In this document: in pieces, positions 35,160 through 43,968 of the stretch
Layout: the number at the start of each line of letters is the position of its first letter
Position numbering within the stretch: the stretch's first letter is position 1
Assembly: GCF_020329505.1 (NCBI RefSeq)
Contig: NZ_JAGKJJ010000002.1
Location: forward strand, 186,001 to 250,000
DNA from: Bradyrhizobium semiaridum
GTDB lineage: Bacteria > Pseudomonadota > Alphaproteobacteria > Rhizobiales > Xanthobacteraceae
DNA length: 64,000 nt
Direction of reading: 5' to 3'
The notes under the pieces: generated by a model
Database searches by the model: none
What the model was told of the DNA's origin: nothing
What the model saw: only the letters and a program-made list of their open reading frames with translations
Position numbers and translations under genes: made by a program

Positions 35160-36503
35160 TCACGCCCGCGCCGGGATCGCGGTGGGCAGTTCGTTCCGCG
35201 TGGTCTGGTCGGTCGCGATATTCTCCTGATAGGTCTCGGGCCCGATCCAGATCGCGATCACCGTGCAGAGCGACAGGAACATCGCGTAGCAGGCGACCGG
35301 CCACCAGGTGCCATAAGCTGCCACCAATGCGGTGGCGACGAACGGCGCCGGACCGCCCGACAGCAGCGAGCCGAGCTCGCGCGCGAAGGCGAAGCCGGCG
35401 AAGCGGCGCTGCGGCGGGAACAGCTCGGCGAAATACGCCGCCTGCGGCCCGAACATCGCCGCCGTCACCACTGCGCGCGCCAGGATGAAGGCGAGTGCGA
35501 TCATGATCCATTCCTTGGTGCCGACCATCCAGAAGAACGGGAAGGCGAGCGCCACGCCGGCCAGCGCGCCGAACATGTAGACCGGCCGCCGCCCGATGCG
35601 GTCGGACAGCGCCGCAAAGCCGAGGATCGCGAACAGCTCGATCGTGAACGCCAGCATCAGCGCGCTCAGCGCATCCGCTTTCGGCACGCCCAGCGTGGTG
35701 ATGACGTAGCTGAGACCGAACACCGGGAAGAAATAGCCGAGCCCGTTCTCGGCCATCCGCGCTCCCAGCACCACGAAGAAGTTGCGCGGGTGGCGGCGCA
35801 GCGCCTCCATCGCCGGATTGCTCTCGACCTTGCCGCGCGCGACCACCGCCTCGGTATAGACCGGCGTCTCGGCGACGCGCATGCGGACGAAGATGCCGAC
35901 CAGGATCAGCAGGAAGCTCGCCAGGAAGGGCACCCGCCAGCCCCAGCTCATCAAATCCTCGCGCGGCAGCATCGTCGCCAGCGCGAACGCGCCGGCCGCG
36001 AGCAGATTGCCGACGGAGACGCCGAGCGGCGCGAAGCCGCCCCAGAAGCCGCGATGCTTCGGCGGCGCGTTCTCGACGAGGTAGATCACCGCGCCGCCAT
36101 ATTCGGCGCCAGCGCCGAGGCCCTGCACGACGCGCATCGCGACCAGCAGGATCGGCGCCCAGACGCCGATCTGCGCATAGGTCGGCAGGAAGCCGATCGC
36201 GGTGGTGCCGATGCCGATCATCAGCAGCGTCGAGACCAGCACCGGCTTGCGGCCGTAACGATCGCCAAGGATACCGAACAAGAGGCCGCCGAGCGGCCGC
36301 ACCACGAAGCCGACGCCGAAGGTCAGGAACGACAGCAGCGTGCCGACGACCGGATCGCTCTTCGGAAAGAACAGCTCCCCGAACACCAGCGCGGCGGCGG
36401 TGCCGTAGAGGAAGAAGTCATACCATTCCAGCGCGGATCCGACGCTGGCTGCGAGAATCACACGCAGGCGCGATTGGCCGGCGCCATCTGCCATCTTGGT
36501 CAT
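35160..36503 (-). CDS. MFS transporter, metabolite:H+ symporter (MHS) family
   Basis: 447-residue inner-membrane symporter with 12 predicted helices. Seen: ALEWYDFFLYGTAAAL at the start, characteristic of the MHS group (ShiA, ProP, KgtP), the LTFGVGFVVRPLGGLLFGILGDRYGRKPVL loop 2-3 motif, and MRVVQGLGAGAEYGGAVIYLVENAPPKHRG. Substrates of the family are organic acids and osmolytes. It follows the phyH gene by 78 bp in the same direction, so it may import the substrate of that dioxygenase under control of the LacI regulator. Confidence 0.92.
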   Translation of the reverse strand: MTKMADGAGQSRLRVILAASVGSALEWYDFFLYGTAAALVFGELFFPKSDPVVGTLLSFLTFGVGFVVRPLGGLLFGILGDRYGRKPVLVSTLLMIGIGTTAIGFLPTYAQIGVWAPILLVAMRVVQGLGAGAEYGGAVIYLVENAPPKHRGFWGGFAPLGVSVGNLLAAGAFALATMLPREDLMSWGWRVPFLASFLLILVGIFVRMRVAETPVYTEAVVARGKVESNPAMEALRRHPRNFFVVLGARMAENGLGYFFPVFGLSYVITTLGVPKADALSALMLAFTIELFAILGFAALSDRIGRRPVYMFGALAGVALAFPFFWMVGTKEWIMIALAFILARAVVTAAMFGPQAAYFAELFPPQRRFAGFAFARELGSLLSGGPAPFVATALVAAYGTWWPVACYAMFLSLCTVIAIWIGPETYQENIATDQTTRNELPTAIPARA

Positions 36504-36581
36504 TCGTTTTCCCGTTATGTCTGTTTTTATGTATTGAAAGCAGCAATGCCCGCGGCGAGACCGCGGGCATTGGTCGTTCGA

Positions 36582-37454
36582 TCAGGCGGCGCGGGTGAAG
36601 TAGGATTTCTTCGACGCCGACTGGGTCTCGTAGATCGAGCCCTGCCGTTTCGCCGGCGGCAGCGGCATGCGCACCGGCACGTTGGTGAGCCGCGGCGTCA
36701 CCACCGAAGGGCCCGCCAAGAGGCGGCTGTCGAACTCGCCGAAGTCCTTGACGCCCATCAGCGGCCAGGCATCGCTGGCCGCGACTTCGTAGAGCAAGAG
36801 ATTGCGCGGCCGGTTCGAGGTGTTGGTCGCCGAGCCGTGCAGCGCGCGGACGTGGTGGAACGACATGCTGCCGGCCTTGCCCATGCAGGGCACCGCACGC
36901 TTGATCTCGTCCTGGATCAGATCGGGATCGATCAGTCCGGCGAAGTGGCCGTCGTCGCCGTGATGGTCCCACATCCTGTCGCCGGTGTGCGTCCTAGGCG
37001 TTACCAGCATCGGGCCGTTCTCGAGATCACAATCGTCGAGCAGCACGCCGATCGCGAGGATGTCGTCATTGGTATGCGGATAGAACGCCCAGTCCTGATG
37101 CCATTCGACCGGTGAGCCGTACTGCGCCGACTTCATGTTGAGCTTGGAGCCGTGCAGGCGCAGGCCCGGGCCGATCAGCTTGGTCAGGATCGAGATCACG
37201 GCGGGGCTGCGGACGATCTCGTCGAAGATCGGGTGCACCTTGTGCGGTGCCTTGATGCGGCGGACGCGCGGGTTGTCCGGCGTATGGCCAGGCTCGAGAT
37301 CGTAGACGTCGGTATGCTCGGTCACCGCGGCGGCGCCGGCGACCAGCTCGGCGAGCACCGTGCGTACCCGGCCGAGTGTCTCCTGGTTGAGGACCTCCGG
37401 GACCACGATCACCCCGTCGCGCTTGTAGGCCTGCGCCTGCTCGTCCGAAATCAT
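36582..37454 (-). CDS. Phytanoyl-CoA dioxygenase (PhyH) family Fe(II)/2-oxoglutarate oxygenase
   Basis: 290 residues. The double-stranded beta-helix iron site is visible: the His-x-Asp pair in EWHQDWAFYPHTN near 117-119, and the distal His in SFHHVRALHGSATNTSNRPRN, where the following Arg binds 2-oxoglutarate. Hydroxylates a small molecule, not identifiable from sequence; the ectoine-hydroxylase signature is absent. First gene of a leftward unit with the MHS transporter. Two identical operators lie 34 and 56 bases upstream of its start. Confidence 0.9.
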   Translation of the reverse strand: MISDEQAQAYKRDGVIVVPEVLNQETLGRVRTVLAELVAGAAAVTEHTDVYDLEPGHTPDNPRVRRIKAPHKVHPIFDEIVRSPAVISILTKLIGPGLRLHGSKLNMKSAQYGSPVEWHQDWAFYPHTNDDILAIGVLLDDCDLENGPMLVTPRTHTGDRMWDHHGDDGHFAGLIDPDLIQDEIKRAVPCMGKAGSMSFHHVRALHGSATNTSNRPRNLLLYEVAASDAWPLMGVKDFGEFDSRLLAGPSVVTPRLTNVPVRMPLPPAKRQGSIYETQSASKKSYFTRAA

Positions 37455-37487
37455 GCCGTTTCTCCCTTCATTTCAGTCATTGATGCA

Positions 37488-37503
37488 ATGTTAGCGCTAA
37501 CAT
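37488..37503. promoter_or_regulatory. LacI-family operator O1
   Basis: Perfect 16-bp palindrome ATGTTAGCGCTAACAT with the central CG pair typical of LacI/GalR-family sites. Located between the divergent phyH and LacI-type regulator genes; identical to O2. Confidence 0.88.
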
Positions 37504-37509
37504 GTCGGT

Positions 37510-37525
37510 ATGTTAGCGCTAACAT
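37510..37525. promoter_or_regulatory. LacI-family operator O2
   Basis: Second exact copy of ATGTTAGCGCTAACAT, centred 22 bp from O1. That is two helical turns, so both sites face the same side of the DNA and could bind regulator dimers cooperatively. It lies 38 bases upstream of the regulator start, suggesting autoregulation. Confidence 0.88.
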
Positions 37526-37563
37526 CATGGCTTGGCAACCTGGAATCGTGCACCCTCGGACCC

Positions 37564-38574
37564 ATGAGCAGCGATCTGACCGTCCCCGAAACCGGCCCGG
37601 CCGATGCCGCGCCCACGCTCTCGGCAGTGGCCAAACGCGCCGGCGTCTCCTCGATCACGGTGAGCCGCGTGGTGCGGACGCCCGATCTGGTCGCTCCCGA
37701 AACCCGGGCGCGGGTCGAGCAGGCGATGCGCGAGCTCGGCTACGTGCCGAACCTCGTCGCGGGCGCGCTGGCGAGCGCCCGGACCAATTCGGTCGGCGTG
37801 CTGGTGCCGACGATCGCCAATTCGATCTTCGCCGATACCGTGCAGGGACTCTCCGACAAGCTCGAGCCGCTCGGCTTCTCCGTGATCCTGGCGCAGTCAC
37901 GTTACGACGCGGCGCGCGAGGACCGCATGCTGGCGGCGCTGCTGTCGCGGCGGCCGGAAGCGATCGTCATGGTCGGCTCGCCGGCGACGGAGGAGGGGGC
38001 ACGCCTGCTGCGCAACGCGCGCATCCCGATCGTCGAGACCTGGGATCTGCCGGCGACGCCGATCGATGCGGTCGCGGGCTTCGACAACTACAAGGCCGGT
38101 ATGGCCGTTGCGAAGCATCTCGTCGCGCAGGGACGCAGGCAGCTTGCCTTCATCGGCGGCGATGATCCGCGCGCGACGCGGCGCTGGCTCGGCTTCCGCG
38201 AGGTGATCCTGGCAAGCGGACTTGCCGAGCCGCGTCGGCTGATCCTCGAGCGCAATGCCACGGGCAGCGTGGTCGCGCATGCGCGGCTGCCTGACGTCGA
38301 AGCGGTGTTCGCCGCCAATGATGCGCACGCGATCGGCTTCATGGCGGGGCTGCGCAACGCCGGGCTGCTGCGCGAGGGACCCGCGTCAGCACAGCCCGTC
38401 GCCGTGATCGGCCTCGGCGACCTCGAAATGGGCCGGCTGATCTCGCCGGCCCTGAGTACGATCAGCGTGCATGGCGATGCCATCGGCCGCACGGCGGCGG
38501 CGCTGACGCTGGAGCGCAGTGGCGAGCGCCGCGTCGATCTCGGCTTCGAGCTGGTGCTGCGCGACAGCGGCTAG
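37564..38574 (+). CDS. LacI-family transcriptional regulator
   Basis: 336 residues. Helix-turn-helix with hinge at ~15-70 (LSAVAKRAGVSSITVSRVVRTPDLVAPETRARVEQAM, then ELGYVPNLVAGALAS). Residues ~75-336 form the periplasmic-binding-protein-like sensor domain (VGVLVPTIANSIFADTVQGL, FDNYKAGMAVAKHL, AVFAANDAHAIGF). It most resembles GntR-type LacI regulators by its GFDNYKAG segment. ATG 37564 chosen; the ATG at 37510 lies within operator O2. Likely represses the phyH-MHS unit and itself; the inducer may be a sugar acid, which is inference. Confidence 0.92.
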   Translation: MSSDLTVPETGPADAAPTLSAVAKRAGVSSITVSRVVRTPDLVAPETRARVEQAMRELGYVPNLVAGALASARTNSVGVLVPTIANSIFADTVQGLSDKLEPLGFSVILAQSRYDAAREDRMLAALLSRRPEAIVMVGSPATEEGARLLRNARIPIVETWDLPATPIDAVAGFDNYKAGMAVAKHLVAQGRRQLAFIGGDDPRATRRWLGFREVILASGLAEPRRLILERNATGSVVAHARLPDVEAVFAANDAHAIGFMAGLRNAGLLREGPASAQPVAVIGLGDLEMGRLISPALSTISVHGDAIGRTAAALTLERSGERRVDLGFELVLRDSG

Positions 38575-38623
38575 CTCCTTGCGCCCCGTTGCCAGCGCTC
38601 GACGCCGCCAAGCGCCGCGGCAA

Positions 38624-39180
38624 TCAGGCATCCGAGATGATGCCAAATGTCAGGTCCTCGAACACGGTCAGGGCGAAGGTCGGGATCAGCACCGCGGCGG
38701 CGCGCCAGTCCGTGACCAGGTGCACGAACTCCTCCTTTTCGGCCATGTACCAGCACACCACCACCAGCACGCCAGCCAGTGCCGAGAGCGGGATGTAGCC
38801 GGCGAGCGGCGCGGCCACGATCATGAACAGCAGCAGGAAGACTGCATGCAGCATGCCGGAGAGCTGACTGCGTGCGCCGGCGCGGATATTCGTCGCGGTG
38901 CGCGCGATCGTGCCGGTGACGCTGATGCCGCCGAACAAAGCGGAGGCGATGTTGGCAATGCCCTGCCCGACCAGCTCCATGTTGGAGCGGTGCTGCGGCC
39001 GGTCATGCTGTCGGCGACCTTGGCCGAGAGCAGGCTCTCGACGCCGCCGAGCAGCAGCGCCACCACCGCGACCGTCAGCCCGGCCATCACATCATGCCGA
39101 AATGCTTTCAGCCCGTACCCTTCGGTCAGCGTGGTGACGAGCTTGGGACGATAGAGATGCGCCCGTGGACGATCCGTCAG
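38624..39180 (-). pseudogene. Remnant of a SulP-family sulfate/anion transporter
   Basis: Two pieces remain. The N-terminal piece (YRPKLVTTLTEGYGLKAFRHDVMAGLTVA, near 39153-39070) is joined directly to VVALLLGGVESLLSAKVADSMTGR, which in intact SulP proteins lies some 200 residues further on. At ~38997 a one-base shift moves the reading into another frame, where QHRSNMELVGQGIANIASALFGG continues to FEDLTFGIISDA and stops at 38624, before the C-terminal STAS domain. So there is an internal deletion, a frameshift and a C-terminal truncation of a ~550-residue transporter. Non-functional. Confidence 0.85.
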
Positions 39181-39298
39181 GCATGCAGACCACCGCGTGG
39201 AGGGGATGTCGAAGCGAATATTGCAGAAACAGTGTAAGCGAAATACGTCCCCGCAAATGCCGATCGGATCAATGCGCGTCCCGTATCTGCGATCAGCC

Positions 39299-40192
39299 TC
39301 ATCCGGCAATCTTCCGGTAGACGGACGCGGCGTGCCGCAGCAGCCGGCTCTTGCGCTTGCGCTCGTGCACCCTGCGGCGCCTGGCCCTGCGCTTGCGGGC
39401 GCGCTGCTCGAGCGCATCGGCGCTTTCGACCAGCCCGCGCCGCACCTCGTCGTCGTTCAGCTCGCCGAGGATTTGCTGCCCCTTGCGCAGATGCTTCAGC
39501 ACGTTGCGCCACGACGCGTAATCGTCAGCGGCAAGGCTTCCTTCGGAGAATTCGATGGCATAGCGCAGCCGCTTGCTGGCGAGCCGCACGCGGTGGCGCT
39601 TGTTCTTGCCCATGCCCTGCAAGCCGCGACTCTTCCGGCAGAGCTTCTGGTGCCATCGCGCCAGCCGGCGGGCGTGAAACACCGACACCGGCACCGCACG
39701 CCGCTGCGCGGCGCGGCGATCCTGCCTTGCGGTCCACGGGCCGCTGCCGACCCAGTCCCACATGCCCTCGAACCAGTGCAGGTAGCGATCGCTCTGCAGC
39801 GCCTCCTTGAGGCGCTCGAACGCCTCGGCGCGCGCGGTCCTGAACATGCGCTCCTCGGGCTGGCCGAGGCTGTTCTCGATCGCGACGTCGAGATCGCGCG
39901 TCGCGCCGAGATGGCCGCTCAGCCATTTCAGCTCGGCTTTCAGCCGCGTCCATTCGCTGTCCGCGACCATCGGTCCGTAGAACGCGACCGCGGCCTTCAG
40001 CCGCGTCAGTGCGACGCGGGTCTGATGCAGCGCGGTTGCATCGCCGGCCAGTACGGCGTCGTGATGGATCGCAACGTCCTCGAGGCACTCGGACAGGATC
40101 AGCCGAAACGCGGTCTCGCAACGCATGGCCTGGCTGAGATGGCGCGGCCGCTTCAGGCGGATGATCTTGGCCGAATCTGCCGATGGCGTCAT
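39299..40192 (-). CDS. CHAD domain protein
   Basis: 297 residues. CHAD domains are helical bundles with conserved histidines and many Arg/Lys that bind polyphosphate. Seen: AIHHDAVLAGDATALHQTRVALTRLKAAVAFY, GHLGATRDLDVAIEN, RLASKRLRYAIEF and LRKGQQILGELNDDEV. The C-terminus is very basic (RKRRARRRRVHERKRKSR). CHAD is often paired with a CYTH triphosphatase, but none is fused or adjacent here. ATG 40192 starts MTPSADSAK; an ATG 30 bases upstream is possible. Confidence 0.9.
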   Translation of the reverse strand: MTPSADSAKIIRLKRPRHLSQAMRCETAFRLILSECLEDVAIHHDAVLAGDATALHQTRVALTRLKAAVAFYGPMVADSEWTRLKAELKWLSGHLGATRDLDVAIENSLGQPEERMFRTARAEAFERLKEALQSDRYLHWFEGMWDWVGSGPWTARQDRRAAQRRAVPVSVFHARRLARWHQKLCRKSRGLQGMGKNKRHRVRLASKRLRYAIEFSEGSLAADDYASWRNVLKHLRKGQQILGELNDDEVRRGLVESADALEQRARKRRARRRRVHERKRKSRLLRHAASVYRKIAG

Positions 40193-40469
40193 GTCTATCT
40201 CGCACCCCAAACCGGGCCGCAACGCGGCACGCGGCTTCGCTGCCCGAAAGATTTCCCGTTTGATCGGTCCCGATCAAGGCTTTTCTGTTCCGCGGCAGCA
40301 CGACGATCCGGCTGCGCGGCCAAAATGCCGCAATTGCAAGGCGATATCGGCATGAATCCTGCGGCAAGGACGGGCCGGCGGAGATTCGCGGACGGCATGG
40401 CCGGGGTTGACGCGGCTGCTGCGATCCAACATCTGCTGCCGGCGGAGCGCATTCTGGTGAGGCGAGGAT

Positions 40470-41339
40470 ATGACTGACAGTTACACGCTGCGCGGCGAGG
40501 CGATCGCCGCGACCATCCTGGCGCGAGGGGCGGAGCTGTCGTCGCTCAGCAATGCCGACGGCGCCGAGCTGTTGTGGCAGGCCGGCCCGCAATGGCCGCG
40601 GCACGCGCCGATCCTGTTCCCGATCGTCGGCCGGCTCAAGGGCGACACGCTGCGCCACAACGGCAAGGCCTATCCGATGACGCAGCACGGATTCGCGCGC
40701 GACCGGCGGTTTGAGTGGCTGGAGCGGGGGGCGCGCTCGTGCAGACTGGTGCTCGCCGACGACGCCGAGACCCGCGCGCGCTATCCATTCGCGTTCAGCC
40801 TCGAGGTGACCTACAGCGTCGACGACGCCGCGCTCGAGGTCGCCTTTGACATCGTCAATACCGGGGACGAGGTGCTGCCGGCGTCGCTCGGCGGTCATCC
40901 CGCCTTCAACTGGCCGTTGGTTCAGGGATTGCCCAAGGATGCCTACACGCTGAGCTTCGCGAAGGACGAGTCCGCGCCGATCCGGCGGCTGAAAGATGGG
41001 TTGATGCGGCCGCAATCGGAGCCAACGCCAGTCAAGGGCCGGACCCTTGCACTGTCGGAGCGGCTGTTCGATGACGACGCCATGATCCTCGATCAGGTCG
41101 CAAGCTCATCGGTCCGTTTCGCCGCTGCGCAGGGGCCGGCGATCGAGCTCTCGTGGAACGGCTTTCGCGAACTCGGCGTCTGGTCGAAGCCGGGCGGCGC
41201 GCCGTTCCTCTGCATCGAGCCGTGGCGTGGATTTGCCAGCCCTGCCGAGTTCGACGGCGAATTCGCCGACAAGCCCGGTGTGATGCACATCGCGCCGGGC
41301 GGACGTCAGTCGCTGAGCTATCGCATTCGCGTGAGCTGA
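40470..41339 (+). CDS. Aldose 1-epimerase (mutarotase) family protein
   Basis: 289 residues of the galactose-mutarotase fold. Seen: ILARGAELSSLSNADGAELLWQ, PILFPIVGRLKGDTLRHNGKAYPMTQHGFARDR with the conserved HGFAR active-site His, SLGGHPAFNWPL with the second His, and CIEPWRGFASP carrying the catalytic Glu. This belongs to the LacX/YihR-like branch, which epimerises hexose or hexose-6-phosphate anomers. Monocistronic. Confidence 0.9.
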   Translation: MTDSYTLRGEAIAATILARGAELSSLSNADGAELLWQAGPQWPRHAPILFPIVGRLKGDTLRHNGKAYPMTQHGFARDRRFEWLERGARSCRLVLADDAETRARYPFAFSLEVTYSVDDAALEVAFDIVNTGDEVLPASLGGHPAFNWPLVQGLPKDAYTLSFAKDESAPIRRLKDGLMRPQSEPTPVKGRTLALSERLFDDDAMILDQVASSSVRFAAAQGPAIELSWNGFRELGVWSKPGGAPFLCIEPWRGFASPAEFDGEFADKPGVMHIAPGGRQSLSYRIRVS

Positions 41340-41359
41340 TCGCCATCCGGCCGTCGGCT

Positions 41360-41560
41360 TCAATGCGGGCGGGAGCCGAGCGCGCTGGTGAGCGCGGCGA
41401 CCGATGGCGGATTTTCGTTCGCCCAAGCCTCGTGCGCCGCGAGATCGCGGTAGTGCTCGGCCATGCGCAGCAGCCGTTCGCGGATGCTCGCATCCTCTTC
41501 GCCCTTGGCCTGATCGGCCAGTTGCGCGGCGCGTTCGAGAAGCGCTTTCGGATCGATCAC
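41360..41560 (-). CDS. Small hypothetical helical protein
   Basis: 66 residues from a GTG (41560) preceded by GGAG. The sequence is helical and polar (DPKALLERAAQLADQAKGEEDASIRERLLRMAEHYRDLAAHEA). It resembles short rhizobial proteins annotated only as hypothetical. Converges on the mutarotase gene with 20 bp between. No function. Confidence 0.6.
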   Translation of the reverse strand: MIDPKALLERAAQLADQAKGEEDASIRERLLRMAEHYRDLAAHEAWANENPPSVAALTSALGSRPH

Positions 41561-41670
41561 GGCAAGCTCCAGATCTGGTTTTCGCCTGTAAGATAACGAT
41601 CGCAACGCAAGCACAGTTCCCGCCATGGTTTGATGACAGCGGCCGATGGAACAGCGACGTGTCGACCGGG

Positions 41671-42405
41671 TCAGTTGAACGCCATCCCGCCGCTCATCGC
41701 GATGGTCTGCCCGGTCATGTAGGGGTTATTGACCAACAGCATCACGGCCTGCGCGACTTCCTCGGCGGTGCCGAAGCGTCCGATCGGAATCCGGCTGACC
41801 AGCCCGGTCTGCCCTTTCATCATGTCGGTCTCGATCAGCGATGGCGCCACCGCATTCACCGTGATGCCCTCCTTGACGAGGCGCGCGGCATAGCCGCGGG
41901 TCAGCCCCTCCATGCCGGCCTTGGATGCGTTGTAGTGCGGGCCGATCGAGCCCGCGCCGCGGACGGCGCCGGAGGAGATATTGACGATGCGGCCCCATTG
42001 CTTGGCGCGCATCATCGGCAGCACCGCCTGCGTGCACAGGAACGCCGATTTGAGGTTGACCGTGATGGTGCGGTCGAAATCCTCCTCGGTGAGATCGTCG
42101 ACGCCCTTGACGATGGCGATGCCGGCATTGTTGACGAGGATATCGACCGGGCCGAGCGCGGATCGCGCCCGCTCGACCATGCCGGCGACGGCGGCGGCCT
42201 CGGACACATCTGCGGCAATCGGCACGGCCCGGCCGCCGGCCGCGGTGATGCGCTTCGCCAATGCCTCCGCATCCGGTGCGCGCTCGCGATAATTGATCGC
42301 AACCGCGGCGCCGGCCTCGGCCAGCATCTTGACGATGGCCGCGCCGATGCCGCGCGAGCCTCCGGTCACCAGCGCCACATGGCCGTGTAGGCTGTTCGTT
42401 GTCAT
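41671..42405 (-). CDS. SDR family oxidoreductase (FabG-like)
   Basis: 244-residue classical short-chain dehydrogenase. Seen: TGGSRGIGAA cofactor glycine loop, NNAG at 92-95, catalytic Ser145 region NISSGA, Tyr158-x3-Lys162 in HYNASKAG, and the PIGRFGTAEEVAQAVMLL segment. NADPH preference is likely from Arg after the glycine loop. 3-ketoacyl reductase-like, but the real substrate is unknown. ATG 42405 sits 9 bases after GAGAGG. Divergent from DUF3830-puuE. Confidence 0.92.
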   Translation of the reverse strand: MTTNSLHGHVALVTGGSRGIGAAIVKMLAEAGAAVAINYRERAPDAEALAKRITAAGGRAVPIAADVSEAAAVAGMVERARSALGPVDILVNNAGIAIVKGVDDLTEEDFDRTITVNLKSAFLCTQAVLPMMRAKQWGRIVNISSGAVRGAGSIGPHYNASKAGMEGLTRGYAARLVKEGITVNAVAPSLIETDMMKGQTGLVSRIPIGRFGTAEEVAQAVMLLVNNPYMTGQTIAMSGGMAFN

Positions 42406-42613
42406 CGCCAGCATCCTCTCGATTGGCGCGCAAGCTCGCAAAAGCGCACGGGGGGCGCAATGTGAGTCCGCCCAAGGCCTGCTCAAATCTGCGTTGACGG
42501 ACGCCGCAAGGGCGGCAATTCGGGCAGGAATCGCCGGAATTGGCCTTGCGTCGGGCACGCCCGCTCGGCAATGCTGGGGCGTCATTTCTGCAATGCACCC
42601 CCACGAGAGATCG

Positions 42614-43027
42614 ATGAGCAAACTGATTGTCCGCGCCGGCGAGTTCACCTTTGATGCCCGTTTCGAGGAGCAGCTCGCGCCGAAGACGGTCGCCGCGTTC
42701 CGCAAGGCGATGCCGTTCGAGAGCCAGGCGATCCATGTGCGCTGGAGCGGCGAAGGCGTCTGGATGCCGCTCGGCGATCTCGATTTCGGCGTCTCCTACG
42801 AGAACCACACCAGCTATCCGGCACCCGGCCAGATCATCCTCTATCCCGGCGGCATCAGCGAGACCGAGATCCTGCTCGCCTATGGCGGCGTGCATTTCGC
42901 CAGCAAGATGGGCCAGCTCGCCGGCAATCATTTCATCACGCTGACCTCGGGCCTGGAGAACCTGACCGCATTCGGCAAGACCGTGCTGTGGAAGGGCGCG
43001 CAGAAGATCCGCTTCGAGGAAGTCTAG
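42614..43027 (+). CDS. DUF3830 family protein (cyclophilin-like fold)
   Basis: 137 residues: a compact beta-rich protein with RWSGEGVWMPLGD, TSYPAPGQIILYPGG, and EILLAYGGVHFASKMGQLAGNHF, the diagnostic DUF3830 blocks. Function unknown. Its stop lies two bases before the GTG of puuE, so the two are almost certainly co-translated. That suggests a role beside allantoinase in ureide metabolism, which is inference. Confidence 0.85.
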   Translation: MSKLIVRAGEFTFDARFEEQLAPKTVAAFRKAMPFESQAIHVRWSGEGVWMPLGDLDFGVSYENHTSYPAPGQIILYPGGISETEILLAYGGVHFASKMGQLAGNHFITLTSGLENLTAFGKTVLWKGAQKIRFEEV

Positions 43028-43029
43028 AT

Positions 43030-43968
43030 GTGAGCGAGCAACGCTATCCGCGCGATCTCCGCGGCTACGGCCGCAACCCGCCCGATCCGAAATGGCCCGA
43101 GGCGGCGCGCGTCGCCGTGCAGTTCGTGGTCAATTTCGAGGAGGGCGCCGAGAACAACATCCTGCACGGTGATCGCGCGTCGGAAGCGTTTCTATCCGAC
43201 GTGCTCGGCGCGCAGCCCTGGGCCGGACAGCGCCACGCCAATATTGAATCGATGTTCGAATATGGCTCGCGCGCCGGCTTCTGGCGGCTGTGGCGGATGT
43301 TCACCGAGCGCAGGATGCCGGTCACCGTGTTCGGCGTCGCGATGGCGCTGAAGCGAAACCCGGACGTCGTCGCGGCGATGCAGGAGGCTGGCTGGGATAT
43401 CGCCAGCCACAGCCTGCGCTGGGTCGAGCACAAGGACATGTCCGTTACCGAGGAGCGCGAGGAGATCGCGCGCGCCATCGCCGTGCACACCGAAGCGACC
43501 GGCGCGCGGCCGCTCGGCTGGTACACTGGCCGTTCCTCGATCAACACGCTGCGGCTGCTGATGGAAGCCGGCGGCCTGCGCTATCTCTGCGATTCCTACG
43601 CCGACGATCTGCCGTACTGGATCAAGGCGCCGGGAACGGAGCCGCATCTCGTCATCCCCTACACGCTCGATGCCAACGACATGCGCTTCATCAACCCGCA
43701 GGGCTTTGGCGGCGGCGACGAGTTCTACACCTACCTCAAGGACAGTTTCGACGTGCTCTATGCCGAGGGCGCGACGCGGCCTGCGATGATGTCGGTCGGC
43801 CTGCATTGCCGTGTGGTCGGCCGTCCCGGCCGCGCCGCCGCCTTGATGCGCTTCCTCGACTACATCGGCAAGCACGAGCATGTCTGGGTGCCGACCCGGC
43901 TCGCGATCGCCGAGCATTGGCACGCCAATCTCAAGCATCTCGCCGAACAGGCATTCGAGATCGGCTGA
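43030..43968 (+). CDS. puuE: Allantoinase PuuE, polysaccharide-deacetylase fold
   Basis: Hydrolyses allantoin to allantoate in purine degradation; cytosolic, 312 residues, metal-independent type. Seen: YPRDLRGYGRNPPDPKWP, VQFVVNFEEGAENNILHGD, MFEYGSRAGFWRLWRMF, IASHSLRWVEHKDM, GWYTGRSS and YADDLPYW, all hallmark PuuE segments. GTG start at 43030, two bases after the DUF3830 stop. Uricase and OHCU decarboxylase genes are not in the window, but a ureido/carbamoyl M20 amidohydrolase lies at 56445. Confidence 0.92.
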   Translation: MSEQRYPRDLRGYGRNPPDPKWPEAARVAVQFVVNFEEGAENNILHGDRASEAFLSDVLGAQPWAGQRHANIESMFEYGSRAGFWRLWRMFTERRMPVTVFGVAMALKRNPDVVAAMQEAGWDIASHSLRWVEHKDMSVTEEREEIARAIAVHTEATGARPLGWYTGRSSINTLRLLMEAGGLRYLCDSYADDLPYWIKAPGTEPHLVIPYTLDANDMRFINPQGFGGGDEFYTYLKDSFDVLYAEGATRPAMMSVGLHCRVVGRPGRAAALMRFLDYIGKHEHVWVPTRLAIAEHWHANLKHLAEQAFEIG

